A stretch of 64,000 nucleotides of DNA. Source: Plantago major (taxonomy: Eukaryota > Streptophyta > Magnoliopsida > Lamiales > Plantaginaceae). This document shows positions 10,216 to 21,192 of this stretch, in pieces. Both the position numbers and the translations under genes were made by a program. The notes beneath the pieces were generated by a model. It worked only from the letters and a program-made list of their open reading frames with translations. It made no database searches and was not told the origin of the DNA. The stretch is taken from positions 72,879,035-72,943,034 of the forward strand of contig CM048844.1 in assembly GCA_026545765.1 (NCBI GenBank). Reading direction: 5' to 3'. Positions within the stretch are counted from its first letter, which is position 1, and each line of letters starts with the position of its first letter.

Positions 10216-12399
10216 TGTTGGTCCAGATAACGGCAAAGTAAAAGACAAGGGGGTGAATAGTCTTTTCAAACTTTTGTCGATAAAGAAGTTTCTCAGATAT
10301 CTGTGAAAGAGATCTGGTACTTATGTTCAGAGAGCGGAAGACTTTAAGTGATAAGTGCACGTGCTTAATAGTCATAAAGTGTGTAAATACTCAGAAAGCT
10401 AGTAAATGCAGTAAGTAAATAACACAACAGTTATAGTGGTATCTGAGGGTGGTGTAACCCCTCAACTAATCCACTTCGCCCTTTTTCAGGACTTGAATCC
10501 ACTAGAATAGATAAATGAGATACCCTTACAAATATCCTATCCCTTGATCCCTTTTATACTAGGTTCCCAACCAATTGTTCCTGTTGAGTCACAACAATAA
10601 TCTCAAACAAACAAACACAATCGATCAACCAAAACGAAAACGAAGAAACACGGAATTTACGTGGTTCGGCTAATATAGCCTACATCCACGGGAAACCAAG
10701 CACGTATATTGATATCAGCTGAGATTCGATTACAAGCTTATACAATCTATACAAAGATCAAGCTCAATCGACTATCTATACTCCTCAATCAATCAAATGA
10801 GAAAACAAGATAACAATCTCAATGATAAATGAAACAACGATGAAACTCGAACCAGTTCTCTATGTGCAGATCACGAAACCTGAATCTTCCAATTGTCAGT
10901 CGTGCGAATAACCTTCCTCAACCGCTATCCAAAATCTCAGATCAAATGGTGAAGAAACAAGAGAGAAATCAATCGAATAGCGACCACTTGCTCTGTTTTC
11001 TTCTGTTTCTCTTCTCTTTAATAACCGTTCATAACAAACTAACAAATGAAGAAATGATCTCAGCCCTTGATCTCTCTGAAATGATCTGATCCGTCCAATC
11101 ATCTTGAGTAAACATTAGCTGAAACTTGGTTTCATAAGATTTCTGAAACTTGGTTTCAGAATTCTCTGAAACTAGTTTCACTCGCCTGAAACCTGGTTTC
11201 AGAATTTCTGAAACTTTCTGAAACTAGCTGAAACTAGTTTCACTCGCCTGAAACCAACTGAAACTTGGTTTCAGAAAAATTCAACTTACTTGATTTGAGA
11301 TAAAACACAACAGTTCCCCCTGAGTTGTTCCCTAGCTTTCTCAGCTAAGTATTTCATGTACTCAGAAACCTTTTTCCTGGAGTTCTTCCTTAGTTTCCCA
11401 AACTAAGTACTTCCTATACTCCACGCCTTTTGGTGTATAGTTTAGGTTTGTTTGTCAGGTGAGCTTCTTTAATAACTTATTCAGTTATGCAAATAGCTCT
11501 AGAATCAAGTATACTTAATACACTTTTCAATGTATGGTATCTTGTTCTTTACTGACCCAAGTTTATGATAAGTGTTCAAGAGAATGAATCACAGTTTGAT
11601 AAACCTTTGATTCAACTCCTTCACAGTTAACAATACTTGTTAAAGGATCAGGACACTTAGAACTTGTGCGCTACTTAGAATCAAGAGCTTTGGTCACAAC
11701 ATAAAGCTTGAGAATAAGTAGTATGCTTGAGAGTTTGAAAGATAGAGAGCTTGTGAGTTCTATGTTCGGTGTGTTCAGTGTGTCTTTCAAGCATTCTAAG
11801 TGTTGATATTTATAGATGAATTTGAGAGTCGTTTGAATAGTATCCGTTGGGCTTAGTTTCAAATTCAAGCTATTGATATATGCGTATAGTACTACAGTAC
11901 GTTTGTCTTCTTTTCAGAGACTACCGTTTTTGTTCAGACATATCTGTCTGCGCATTTAATGCACTGTACTATACTTTGTTCTATAGTCTTCAACGGATAG
12001 TTCAAAGCTATCTGAGCTTATCCCTTTCCTGACTCAACATCCTTGTGTCTCAGATATCTTTAGATAGATATTGACATAACAAAAACACTTGTTTTTTCGC
12101 AAGCTTTCTGGACACAGGTATCTGAGGAGACTATTCTCCTTTGTCTTCAACAATCTTGAGCAATTCTTTGATCTTCTTAAAATGAGTTCCATTGCTTGGA
12201 TGTCTTTAACTTGGACTTCTCTTTATAAATAAAAAATTACATTCAAAGATCTAACATCCTATACAAGATATGCTATACTAACGTACTTAGTGTTTTCCTC
12301 TTTTACAATGTTCAAGTGAACTAAGAGTACTAATCACCTTTCTGTACTAAGATAAGTTATTTAAGTTGTTGATCAAAATCTAAACAGATATTCCTAACA
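10216..12399 (-). mobile_element. solo LTR of the SIRE-like Copia family, in the LINE
   Basis: On the minus strand it runs from TGTTAGGAATATCTG (12399) to GGACCAACA (10216), the same ends as the LTR at 2667-4256. It is flanked by an exact 5-bp duplication CGGTG at 10211-10215 and 12400-12404. No internal sequence is present, so it is a solo LTR left by LTR-LTR recombination. It is longer than its relatives because of the nested insertion at 10582-11312. A TATA box lies at about 11808-11817 on the minus strand. Confidence 0.92.
10582..11312 (-). mobile_element. 731-bp nested solo LTR of a different Copia-like family
   Basis: The segment has TG...CA ends (TGTTGAGTCAC to AAAACACAACA) and an exact 5-bp duplication GTTCC at 10577-10581 and 11313-11317. 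Removing it restores the alignment with the other LTR copies (TTGTTCC continuing to CCCTGAGTTG). It contains ACGTGGTTCGGC followed by CCTACATCCACGGG, a motif I know from LTRs of common plant Copia elements. Its other half carries a cluster of CTGAAAC..GTTTCAG palindromes. Orientation is uncertain. Confidence 0.88.
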
Positions 12400-12867
12400 C
12401 GGTGAAATTAATTTATTAAGAAAAGGTCTTAAACGGTTAACCAAAAATTTCGAAACAATTTTATAACTAACCTTACAAAGGCTAATTGGACGGAATTGAG
12501 TCACAAATTTTGGATTTTCAATTTTGGGGAGAATAATGATTTGAGTGTGATTAATTCCATCCTCTAACTGTCCAGTGTCAAAAAAAAAGTCTTAATTGTT
12601 CGAAAAACTTTATCAGAAATCAAATCCCAATGGTGTTGAAAAAACCTGCCCCCAACCCATCTGAGCCTGGAGCCTTCTCAGGCCCAATTGAGCAAACTAC
12701 CTCCCAAATTTCAAAATTTGTAACTGGTGCTTGAAGGGAAAAACAGTCAAATCATCTAATTGTGGCATCTTAAGATTTAAAAAAGGAGTGAGGTTGGTGC
12801 CATTAAATTTGCTTTGATTAGAGAAGAAGCTAAAAAATTGTTGAACAATATCTGGAGGATTTGTTAT
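12400..12867 (-). pseudogene. LINE ORF2 reverse transcriptase, N-terminal part
   Basis: Reading leftward from 12867, the frame encodes a linker and then the first RT blocks: QIIILPKIENP and FRPISLCKVSYKIVSKFLVNR, ending in LISP at the 12400 insertion point. It joins in frame to 10215 once the solo LTR and one CGGTG are removed. Several stops, including one at about 12700, show that it is inactive. Confidence 0.75.
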
Positions 12868-15750
12868 TGTAACACCCCGAAAATTTCACTAACTTTTAAA
12901 AAGACAAGGGCGTTAAACCAATAACAGAAAAACAATCTAAAAGCTTTGAGAAGCTGAAATTTGAACAGTTGACTTGCGAAAATACTATTTTTACAAGCAG
13001 CGGATAAAAGTACAAGTTTTTGCAAGCTAAAAGTTACAAAACCCCATTTAAATCCCACTTTCACTCAAGTTGATGAACGTCTACCCGACTCGGTCCTCCA
13101 CTAACCTCCAGAATCTGCAAGAAGGTAACAAATCGAGTGTGAGATAAAACTCAGTGAGGTTCCGTGCTAAGTGAACAATGAATAATGTAATAACGAAGTA
13201 TGGTTTTTAAAATCAAACGAATCATAATATAAAAATAATCGAAGAAAACATATAACGAAGCGAATAAATTATCATTGGTGCAGTCAACCTTATAACCCCA
13301 ATCCAAGCCCTTATCACTCCAGACAGGGTGCCACCACAGTCAAACGAAGACGAAGAGGAAGACCCTGCCATGGTACATGGGTGGAACACTACTACTCCCA
13401 AAGACCTCGGCGACTTCTGCCTCGCGTCTAGGGATAGTAAGCAGAGGCACTTCATGAACAACTCGACAGACACAACTACCCAAGTATGTCCACTCAGAAA
13501 CCCCCACAACAATTGCGCACATATCGGTCGAAGCGAATCAATCAATCAAATCAAACGAAGATCATAATAAATCATATACACATATATCTTTTAGAGCGGA
13601 AGCATGAGAAAAAGATTTGATGCAGTTTTCAGAACTTTGATTTCATGAATTTCGCAATATTTGAGATGTAATACTATATATACATATAATATTAAAATAG
13701 CTTGTAGTTTCGCAAATATACATATACTTTTTGGGTAGAACACTCACCTTCGATGACCTTGACAAACTCAAAGCCCGCAATCCTGATAAAACATAACACT
13801 ACTTAACAATTACGCAAAAACATTTAACGAAACCCTTTAACCCCCACAAACGAGCATAAACGAACGGAATCAACTAAGCATATAATTACATGTTATCAGC
13901 TTCCTACACTTATTTAGCATCGTAAATTAATTCCAAATTTTGCTATCAGCAATCATCATCAACTAGAAGCCAAGATAAATATTGTTAATAAACTGTAGTC
14001 ACATATCTGTACAGTTTTGAGCTACCAAATCAAATACACAGACAAAGATAACAATTGTTGTATTGCTATTTTCAATTTCTCCCTTGCAAAAACCACACAC
14101 ACAGTGACAAGTTTTGACATAATAAATTAAAAGGCTAAGCAAGGAAAGAAACTAGAAACCAGCAATTCAACAGTACACATCAGACTTCCCATACTCACAA
14201 ACAGCACAGGAAAACACGAAAGACTCCAACCAGCTAGCACAATCAGCCGTTAATCGGACTCACTTAAAGACTAAACTTCCCGCACAAACCAGACAGTACA
14301 GCAGCTGGCAGACGAAGAATGAAATGTCGACTAACGAACACACAGCAAAATGCAATTCAACACAGCACCAGAAACCTCAATCAGACGCCTATCGACTAGA
14401 AGAAAAGCAAGCAGACGAACACGAAACTCGACCAGGAAACAGAGGCTACAACTTCGACTAACAACACAGTAATCTACCAATTAATTGCAAACAATTAGAC
14501 CAAACAAACAGAGAACCAAATTCGAGATATCAATCACAAATTCAGCAACAACCAGAAATCAGGCCACGATCTTCCCAAGTGTAGCTAAACGCCCACAGCA
14601 GTACAGGACAGAGACAGACGAAAAGAAGGAAAAGGAATCAAAACCAGCACCACAGACTCCAATTCGAATTTGAGCAAGAACCAGAGCAGTTCGAATACAA
14701 CAACAACTAGGCAGTTCGAACAGCACAAGACACACAGCAAAATACAACTCGAACAGAGTAGTCGAAGAGGGGAGGAGTTCGACTCAGTACAGGAACTGTC
14801 GAACTCAGTTTGAAGAAAACAGAGCAACACGAAACCACAACAGGGTAAGTCGAAAACCCAGCAAAACAAATTGAACCCATCAACCACAGTCAACAGACAC
14901 ACACAGACGGAACAGGTGAGGCACGAAACAGAGCAGGCAAGAGGAAGGATTCGACCCTAAACAGGTGACAGAGCCACTCGAACACAGTCAACAAAACGAG
15001 GCAGACAACAACAGGCCAATTCGACTGGAAAGGAACAAGCAGACGAAAATCAACAGGTAAAGAGGGAATTCGATTCGAAATCAAACACAGAACAGGATTC
15101 AATCATGCAAACACCCATCCCAGACCGAAACAGAAAGAAGAAATGCTTACCGAAAGCGAATCGAGACGGCTAGAACACGAACGAACGAATCAAAGCCCTC
15201 TTTCTATTTGCGATCCAAGCCCCAATCCAATTTGATACTCAGAGGACTACCTGACTTCGTTCGCAGCGAGAGGGAGAAGGAAGAAGGGAGATCAGGTATG
15301 GTGGTGTAATGAGCGGCTGTGGTGATGGTGGGTTTCCGTCTAGGTCGGCAAGGGAGGTGACAACAGTTGAGGACGGCTTGGACGGTGGAGATAATGGTGA
15401 TGATGAATTGATTGAGGTCGATTTCAGCTGCAGGTGGTGGCACACGACGGCAGCCATGGTTGAGAAGGCTAGGTATAGGGATCGATTTGGGAGAAGCCAC
15501 AAGAAAGAAGGAAACGGAAAAGGAGAAAAGGATGAAGAAGACGGAGTCCTGGAGAAGATGGAGACGTAAATTGATTTGAAACAGGCGAGGGGTACAATTG
15601 GAAGGATAAATGTCTAGTCCCAAATTCAATTTGTACTCTAAACCAAACTATAATTAATTAGGTTATTTTTAATTAAACACTAAGAAAATTATTCACTACT
15701 AAATAAGGAACTAAAATTAAAACGATTTAATGAAAAGTCGGGAATTTACA
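12868..15750 (-). mobile_element. 2.9-kb solo LTR, Tekay/Del-like Gypsy, in the LINE
   Basis: The segment has ends TGTAACACCCC... and ...GGGAATTTACA and an exact 5-bp duplication GTTAT at 12863-12867 and 15751-15755. It contains no gag or pol. Read on the minus strand it looks like a long chromovirus LTR: CT-rich leader-like DNA after about 15600 and, near its end (13060-13170), the CTCACTGAGTTTTATCTCACAC and CTTGCAGATTCTGGAGG words I associate with Tekay/Del LTRs. The many small frames inside are GC-skew artefacts, not genes. Lineage and orientation are inferred. Confidence 0.8.
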
Positions 15751-16437
15751 GTTATCTAATCATTATTTGTGTTACATATACCATGCACAAAAGTTCGTCT
15801 TTGTCGATGCGTGGCAAGAGAGTGAAAATACTTTGAGTTTTGATCTATTCTTTTCATCCATTCACACTTTGCACGTTGTGCCCAAAATTGAGCTTTTAAT
15901 TTACAAGATTCAGTGTATCTCAAATTGATTTTCTCCATTTCAGGCCCAAAACGAACATGATCAAGAATTAAAAATTGTTCTAATCTTTCCATGGCAACTA
16001 AATCTTCACTGATTTGTTTATTAATGTGATGCAAAGTTTGCAAAGGCCACTTCCTAACTGTTAGTATGCAGGCCCAAATTGGAAACAGTAGTGCTAGCCC
16101 AAAAATCCTTCAGATTATTAACAAACACAGTGTTGTGGCGCCAAATATTTTCATACTTACAAAACATCTGTCTAGGAGGCCTAATTTCATCATTCGTATC
16201 TATAAGAAGCGGCTTATAGTCAGAAGCAGCTTTTGGCAAAATTCGCACAGAAGTTAGGGGAAAACGATTAAACCAAAATGAATTGGCACAAGCACGATCG
16301 AGATGCTCGAAAATTAAATTCGAATTTAGAGAAGAATTAGTCCAAGTATACATAGATCCACAGTATCCAAGATCATATAAACCACAATCATTTAAGCAAG
16401 AGCTAAATGCCCTAGAACGTGCAAGCCTAAACTTCCC
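15751..16437 (-). pseudogene. LINE ORF2 endonuclease C-terminus and linker
   Basis: Rightmost part: CLNDCGLYDLGY and MYTWTNSS, then HLDRACANSFWF and a degraded SDH box (ASDYKPLLID), the last catalytic block of AP-type endonucleases, here with the His changed. After a frame change come KCEWMKRIDQNSKYFH and HGICNTNND, the standard linker before RT. The N-terminal endonuclease blocks are missing, so the element is 5'-truncated near 16437. Confidence 0.75.
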
Positions 16438-16538
16438 GCCCCCGCTTTTTTCTGTTGTTGATGATAATCAACACTGGTGCTTCCAGCAGCATGCGAAGTA
16501 GAGACTTGATTCTGACGATTCTGGCGCTTTGGTGCCAT
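16438..16538 (-). pseudogene. start of a post-pol ORF in the Copia fragment
   Basis: An ATG at 16538 opens a frame that begins MAPKRQNRQNQVSTSHAAG and is cut after about 34 codons by the LINE boundary. The Lys/Arg/Gln-rich start lies where SIRE-like elements place their third ORF. It may be the N-terminus of the ORF3 seen at 1-2272 and 58209-61029, but those copies do not include this part, so the link cannot be shown here. Confidence 0.4.
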
Positions 16539-16710
16539 CTCTTACATAGTAGTAGAGGGGTTATAAACTTCGAGTTAGTGATTCTTTCCAGAAAAACTAA
16601 ACAGAAATCAGAAGATTTGCAGAGAAATTAGCAGAAAACTAAGAGTGTTTTTGCTGTTTTTGTGAAAGATCGAATGTTGGTAGGCAAAAGTGTTTGCCTT
16701 TGCCAAAAAC

Positions 16711-16722
16711 TCCTTTATATAG
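16711..16722 (-). promoter_or_regulatory. TATA box between pol and the downstream ORF
   Basis: CTATATAAAGGA on the minus strand lies about 175 bp upstream of the ATG at 16538 and about 670 bp after the end of pol. The intervening sequence is A/C/T-rich like a leader. It could be an internal promoter for the downstream ORF, or the promoter of an eroded LTR whose ends I cannot find. Confidence 0.45.
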
Positions 16723-17389
16723 CAATGTAATCTCAACAGACAAATACACACAAATTGATTTTGTGTATACGTATCTGTGTACTTGCATTGAGGCGTGGGT
16801 GAAATACAGGCTTTGCATTAAATGCTAGTGGGCCATGTTCTGTTTTTTAAGTCCACTAACTTACCGAGACGCATCGTGGCCGTTAAATTCGGAACGCCAT
16901 ATTTTTTAAGGGCTTGGATTGCTTTCTCAGCAATGATCACAATCAACACATGTAATTGCGCCCAATTAATGAAATTTGGCGAGTAGCTATCTGAGTCATG
17001 TCTTATTTGTGTAACTAAGAGACAAATTGATATATGAGCTTATTAGGTTAAGCATTTGATCTATTTGTACTACATTTCTCTTTTGTGTTCCCCCTTACTG
17101 TATGATTCTCTTGATATCTGAGTTCCCGTCTCAGATTTCTGAGATAGCCTTTTTACCCTTTGCCTTAGTTTCTGAGTATCCGTCTCAGATACCTCTTTGC
17201 TCAATTTTTCACTTTAGCCTTGATATCTCAGTGCCTGTCTCAGATATCTTTTTCCCTTTTAAAGTACTTTTCTTTACAGAAAGCCTTTTTCCTTCTCTTT
17301 TGGCTCACTAACTTCCCGTCCCAGGGACCAATTTATCACCTTGGCAATTCCATTAACCCAAGACTATGTCTTAAGGTTAGGAATCTACT

Positions 17390-17929
17390 CTATTGCAGAG
17401 GTTTTGTGAAGATATCTGGAAGTTGGTCTTCTGTACCAATCTTGAGTATCTCAATATTGCCTTTTTCAACATGATCTCTAATAAAGTGGTGTCTAACATC
17501 AATGTGCTTTGTTCTTGCATGGAACTTAGGATTCTGAATTATAGCAATAGCACTTGTGTTGTCACAGAAAATGGGAGTTTTCTTTTCATTGATCTCATAG
17601 TCTCTGAGTTGTTGTTGTATCCACAAGATTTGTGAAGCACAACACCCAGCAACAATATACTCTGCTTCTGTGGTTGATGTGGCAATTGAGTTTTGCTTCT
17701 TATTGAACCATGATATTAATCTAGTACCAAGAAATTAACAAGTTCCTCATGTACTTTTTCTATCAAGCATTGATCCAGCATAATCAGCATCCGAATAGCC
17801 AACCAAACTCAAGCCACTCTCTTTTGGATACCACAAACCAACTTCTACAGTACCTTTAACATACCTTAGAATTTTCATAGCAATATTGTAATGTGATTGC
17901 ATTGGATTTGTTTGAAATCTTGCACACAC
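17390..17929 (-). pseudogene. Copia RNase H and end of pol
   Basis: 17747-17929 encodes CARFQTNPMQSHYNIAMKI, YVKGTVEVGLWY and GYSDADYAGSMLDRKST, the start of Copia RNase H with its first Asp. After a break of about 110 bp, 17390-17626 encodes IFCDNTSAIAI, HIDVRHHFIRDHV and DQLPDIFTKPLQ, the usual Copia pol C-terminus (LADIFTKPL). Frameshift-disrupted. Confidence 0.8.
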
Positions 17930-18008
17930 ACCAACTGCATATTGAATATCTGGTCTGCTTGCTGTGAGGTATAGTAGAGACCCAATTAGTTTCCTATACT
18001 TTTGTTCT

Positions 18009-18671
18009 TCAACACTCTTTATCTGATTCAGTATAGGTCATCTTGGTTCCAATGCTCATTGGTATCTTAGCAATCTTTTTAGAAGGCTTTAGATTAAACT
18101 TATTGAGCATGTCTTTAGCATACTTTGTTTGACTAATGAATATTCCATCATTAAGTTGCTTGAATTGCAACCCTAGGAAGTAATTCAATTCTCTCATCAT
18201 GCTCATCTCAAATTTACTTTTGAGCTCAGCAAAGTCTTCACAAAGTTGCTTGTCCTTAAATCCAAAGATTATGTCATCAACATAAACTTGTACTAAGAGT
18301 AGTTTCCCATCATGGTTCAATGTGAAGAGAGTTTTGTCAACTTCTCCTTTCTTGAATCCACTTCCCAACAAGTACTTGGCCAATGTGCCATACCATGCTC
18401 TTGGAGTTTGTTTAAGTCCATATAGAGCTTTTTGAAGCTTATAGACCATCTTGCTTTCTGAGGAAACTTCAAAACCAGGTGGTTGCTCAACATAGACTTC
18501 CTCAGCAAGCTCACCATTTAGGAATGCTCTTTTAACATCCATTTGGTAAACTTTAAAGTCATTATAAGCTGCAAAGGCTAGAAATAGTCTGATTGCATCC
18601 AATCTTGCAACTGGAGCATATGACTCATCAAGATCTAGTCCTTCAGTCTGGGTGAATCCCTTGGCAACCAA
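18009..18671 (-). pseudogene. Copia reverse transcriptase
   Basis: A long open frame covering most of the RVT_2 domain: [20 protein letters not shown] at its start, [27 protein letters not shown] and the catalytic YVDDIIFG (codons at 18273-18284). The N-terminal end is broken by a 95-bp tandem duplication that shifts the frame. Copies cellular RNA of the element into DNA when intact. Confidence 0.85.
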
Positions 18672-18776
18672 CCTTGCTTTGGTCTGATTTCGTCCAATCT
18701 TGCAACTGGAGCATATGACTCATCAAGATCTAGTCCTTCAGTCTGGGTGAATCCCTTGGCAACCAACCTTGCTTTG
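18601..18776 (-). repeat. 95-bp tandem duplication inside Copia RT
   Basis: About 81 bp starting AATCTTGCAACTGGAGCATA occurs at 18601 and again at 18696, a period of 95 bp. As 95 is not a multiple of three it shifts the RT frame. The copies look identical, so the duplication is recent or recently homogenised. Confidence 0.85.
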
Positions 18777-19420
18777 TTTCTGGTTATTTCACCAGATTCA
18801 TTCATCTTGTTTCTGAAAACCCACTTAGTTCCTATGACAGATATTCCATCAATATAGGGAACTAGTTTCCAGACTTTGTTTCTCTAAAATTGATCCAATT
18901 CTTCTTGCATTGTTGAGATCCAGTCTTGGTCTCTTAATGCTTCTTCAATGGTCTTTGGTTCAATATTTGAGATGAAACATCCATAGAGAGAATTTGCATT
19001 ATCTGCAATTGCTCTCCTAGTTCTTACCCCTTAGTCTAAAGGACCTATCACATCCTTCGTAGGATGATCTATTATCCATTTTATAATGGGTTTAGAACTA
19101 GTAGGATCATTATCATTATGATTCATTTATGCATCACTATGATCATGATAAGATACTTGTTCAGTATCTGAGATATCTGGCACTTGTGATGTGTATGGGA
19201 TATCTGATACTTGTTCAGTGTTTTGGGTATATGAGACATGACTCACAACATCTGCCTACTCAGTTACCTCTTCATAATGAAGATTCTCAGTGACTTGATC
19301 CATTTCTAGATTTCTCATAGGAAACTCTTCATCATGTCTTAGATTCATCTGGTTGTTACTTGGCAATGGTTCCCTTTCTTCGTCAGACTCATCCTCTAAG
19401 TGAATGAGATAATAATTTCC
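18777..19420 (-). pseudogene. Copia integrase-RT linker
   Basis: Decayed linker between the integrase C-terminus and RT. Homology can be followed in pieces (for example [20 protein letters not shown] just before RT at about 18770), but several stops and frame changes prevent a continuous frame. Acidic/Ser-rich, as usual for this linker. Confidence 0.55.
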
Positions 19421-20193
19421 TTACTGAGATTCTTGTTCAGAATTCTTGAACATAAGTTCTTTGAACCTATCTGAGAGTTCTTCATTCAATGGTACTTTCT
19501 TGTTTCCTTCATAGAATACTACATGGACAGATTCTTCAATCTTTTGTGTCCTTTTGTTGTAGATTTTGTAAGATTTGTTATTCATTGAATAACCAAGAAA
19601 TACACCTTCATCTGCCTTATATTGAAAAGTTCTAAGATATTCTTTTCCATTGTTAAGAACAAAACATCTGCAACCAAACACCCTTAAATATTTGATACTA
19701 GGGGGTCTACCAATCAATAACTCATAAGGAGTCTTATCATGGTGTTTGTTGATCAAACATCTATTTTGAGTGTAGCATTCTATATTTACGGCTTCAACCC
19801 AATAGATTTCACTTATTTCAGTGTCAGCAAGCATTGTTCTTGTTGCTTCTTTTAGGGTCCTATTCTTCTTTCAGCAACACCATTTTGTTGTGGTGTCCTT
19901 ACTGAAGATAGTTGATATTGTATACCTTTGCAAGTACAAAACTCTTTTATGTACTGGTTCACAAACTCAGTACCATGATCTATTCTGATCACAGACACCT
20001 TGTCATTTTTCATGACTTCATGCTTATTCAGCAGGCTTGGTATCTCGACTCTTGCGTCAGATTTCTGTTTGAGAAAAACAACCCAAGTGAATCTTGAGTA
20101 GTCATCTACAACAACCAGACCATACTTCTTTCCTGCATAACTGTTTACTGATGACTCAAAGAGATCCATATGTAACAGTTGCAGTGGCATCAC
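19421..20193 (-). pseudogene. Copia integrase core
   Basis: 19852-20193 holds LLHMDLFES (first Asp), VVVDDYSRFTWV, RIDHGTEFVNQYI (second Asp) and TPQQNGVAERR (Glu), the DDE catalytic triad of retroviral integrases. A frame break follows, then 19421-19834 continues with YELLIGRPPSIKYLRVFGCR and GVFLGYSMNNKSYKIYN. The zinc-binding N-terminus is absent because the element is cut at about 20210. Confidence 0.85.
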
Positions 20194-20210
20194 ACTGGAA
20201 TGTCTAGTTT

Positions 20211-20633
20211 TAGACTAGAAAGATGTTAGAATGTAACTAAAAGACACATATGAGTATTCTTTTAGACGTATGTCAGTGCCAATACATACATATGTCTGTA
20301 ACATTAACAGATATGTTCAAAATTGGCACTTTTAAACACATATAAGTACCCTCTCAGACATATGTCAGTACGGACATATGTCGTCGTGGTATATTAACAT
20401 GTTCAAAATCTACACTTGTAAACTTGTTTATCAACTATTTAAGCATGAATTATAAAACTTTGCAGCAACAAAACATTATAGACAATGAGCAAAGTTGTAA
20501 TAAATGTTGAATATATTAATTAATGTTTTAATTAAGTTAGTTTTGTTAAATTTGAATTGTAAAATTTAGGCTAAAGGGTATGAGTGGATGATTAAATATA
20601 ACTTTGTACTATAATTGATATTGTTGATACGGA
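20211..20633. other. no gene; short ACATATGTC-type repeats
   Basis: AT-rich stretch with repeated palindromic words ACATATGT (20250-20395). No coding sequence and no element ends seen. Confidence 0.5.
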
Positions 20634-20640
20634 GCATGAA

Positions 20641-20874
20641 TATAAGGACCTAGCGGAACTGATGGATGAGTTGGGCCTGTTCGAACTTCCTACTTCGGGA
20701 TATCATTTTACGTGGTCAAACAAGCACGAGACTTGCATCATCTACTCACGTATTGATAGAGCTATTGGTAATGTTGAGTGGTTCCAAGCGAATGATCAGG
20801 TTGAACTGGAAGTAATTGCCCCGGGAATTTCGGATCACTCCCCATTGCTATTTAAAAATTATCTTCCTCATTGA
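20641..20874 (+). pseudogene. LINE endonuclease C-terminus
   Basis: The frame contains MDELGLFELPTSGYHFTWSN, IYSRIDRAIGN and ISDHSPLLF. The SDH triplet is the last catalytic block of the AP-type endonuclease that nicks target DNA. The N-terminal blocks are missing. A stop ends the frame at 20874, and the following linker is out of frame. Confidence 0.75.
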
Positions 20875-21192
20875 GCACGGAAGACGGGTTTCAAATTCAT
20901 AAATGCCACGGCTTCTTTGGAGGATTTTCTCCCGGCGGTGGAGGGCTGTTGGCGTGGTTTGGGGCAGCTCTGACCACAGGAAAGGATTTGGCATAGGTTG
21001 AAACGCCTACAACCGGTTATGAGAAACCTAAGCTGGGAAATCGGACGATCCGACCACCACATTACTGAGGCTCGAACTCGCCTATCGAATCTGCAGGATG
21101 AGATTCGTCTCAATCGTTTCTGCTGAAACCTTATTCGTGAGATAAAAGATGCCACCCTGGACCTGGAAAAGTGGCTGGATATTGAAGAACAG

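Larger units (their letters stand above)
7701..16437 (-). mobile_element. L1-type LINE, minus strand, split by two LTR insertions
   Basis: Coding order from high to low coordinates is endonuclease C-terminus (15751-16437), RT N-part (12400-12867), RT main part (9090-10215), then zinc-binding region and RNase H (7774-9065). Removing the inserts at 10216-12399 and 12868-15750 together with one copy of each 5-bp duplication rejoins the protein in frame. The net LINE is about 3.7 kb and lacks ORF1 and most of the endonuclease. The 5' boundary at about 16437 abuts a Copia ORF. The 3' end is placed near 7700 by the end of coding and a weak A-rich tail. Confidence 0.75.
16438..20210 (-). mobile_element. 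Copia retrotransposon fragment, minus strand (integrase to downstream ORF)
   Basis: From high to low coordinates: integrase core (19421-20193), RT (18009-18671), RT/RNase H end (17390-17929), a spacer (16540-17389) and the first codons of a further ORF (16438-16538). It is truncated at about 20210 before the integrase zinc finger and cut at 16437 by the LINE. The RT motif YVDDIIFG and the presence of a downstream ORF suggest the SIRE/Maximus group. Confidence 0.75.

Noticed and set aside
10216..10375. N-terminal extension of the LINE RT frame (10216-10375)
   Set aside because: This part is solo-LTR sequence that happens to be open; the true upstream codons are at 12400-12867.
13222..15629. 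Several frames of 60-140 codons within 13.2-15.6 kb
   Set aside because: All lie in a non-coding solo LTR with exact ends and target duplication, are low-complexity (Ser/Cys/Leu or Arg rich) and match no family I know.
20625..20640. 16-base match to the Tat LTR start (ATATTGTTGATACGGA)
   Set aside because: Nothing LTR-like precedes it and the match stops after 16 bases. In AT-rich DNA of this size a chance match of that length is possible.
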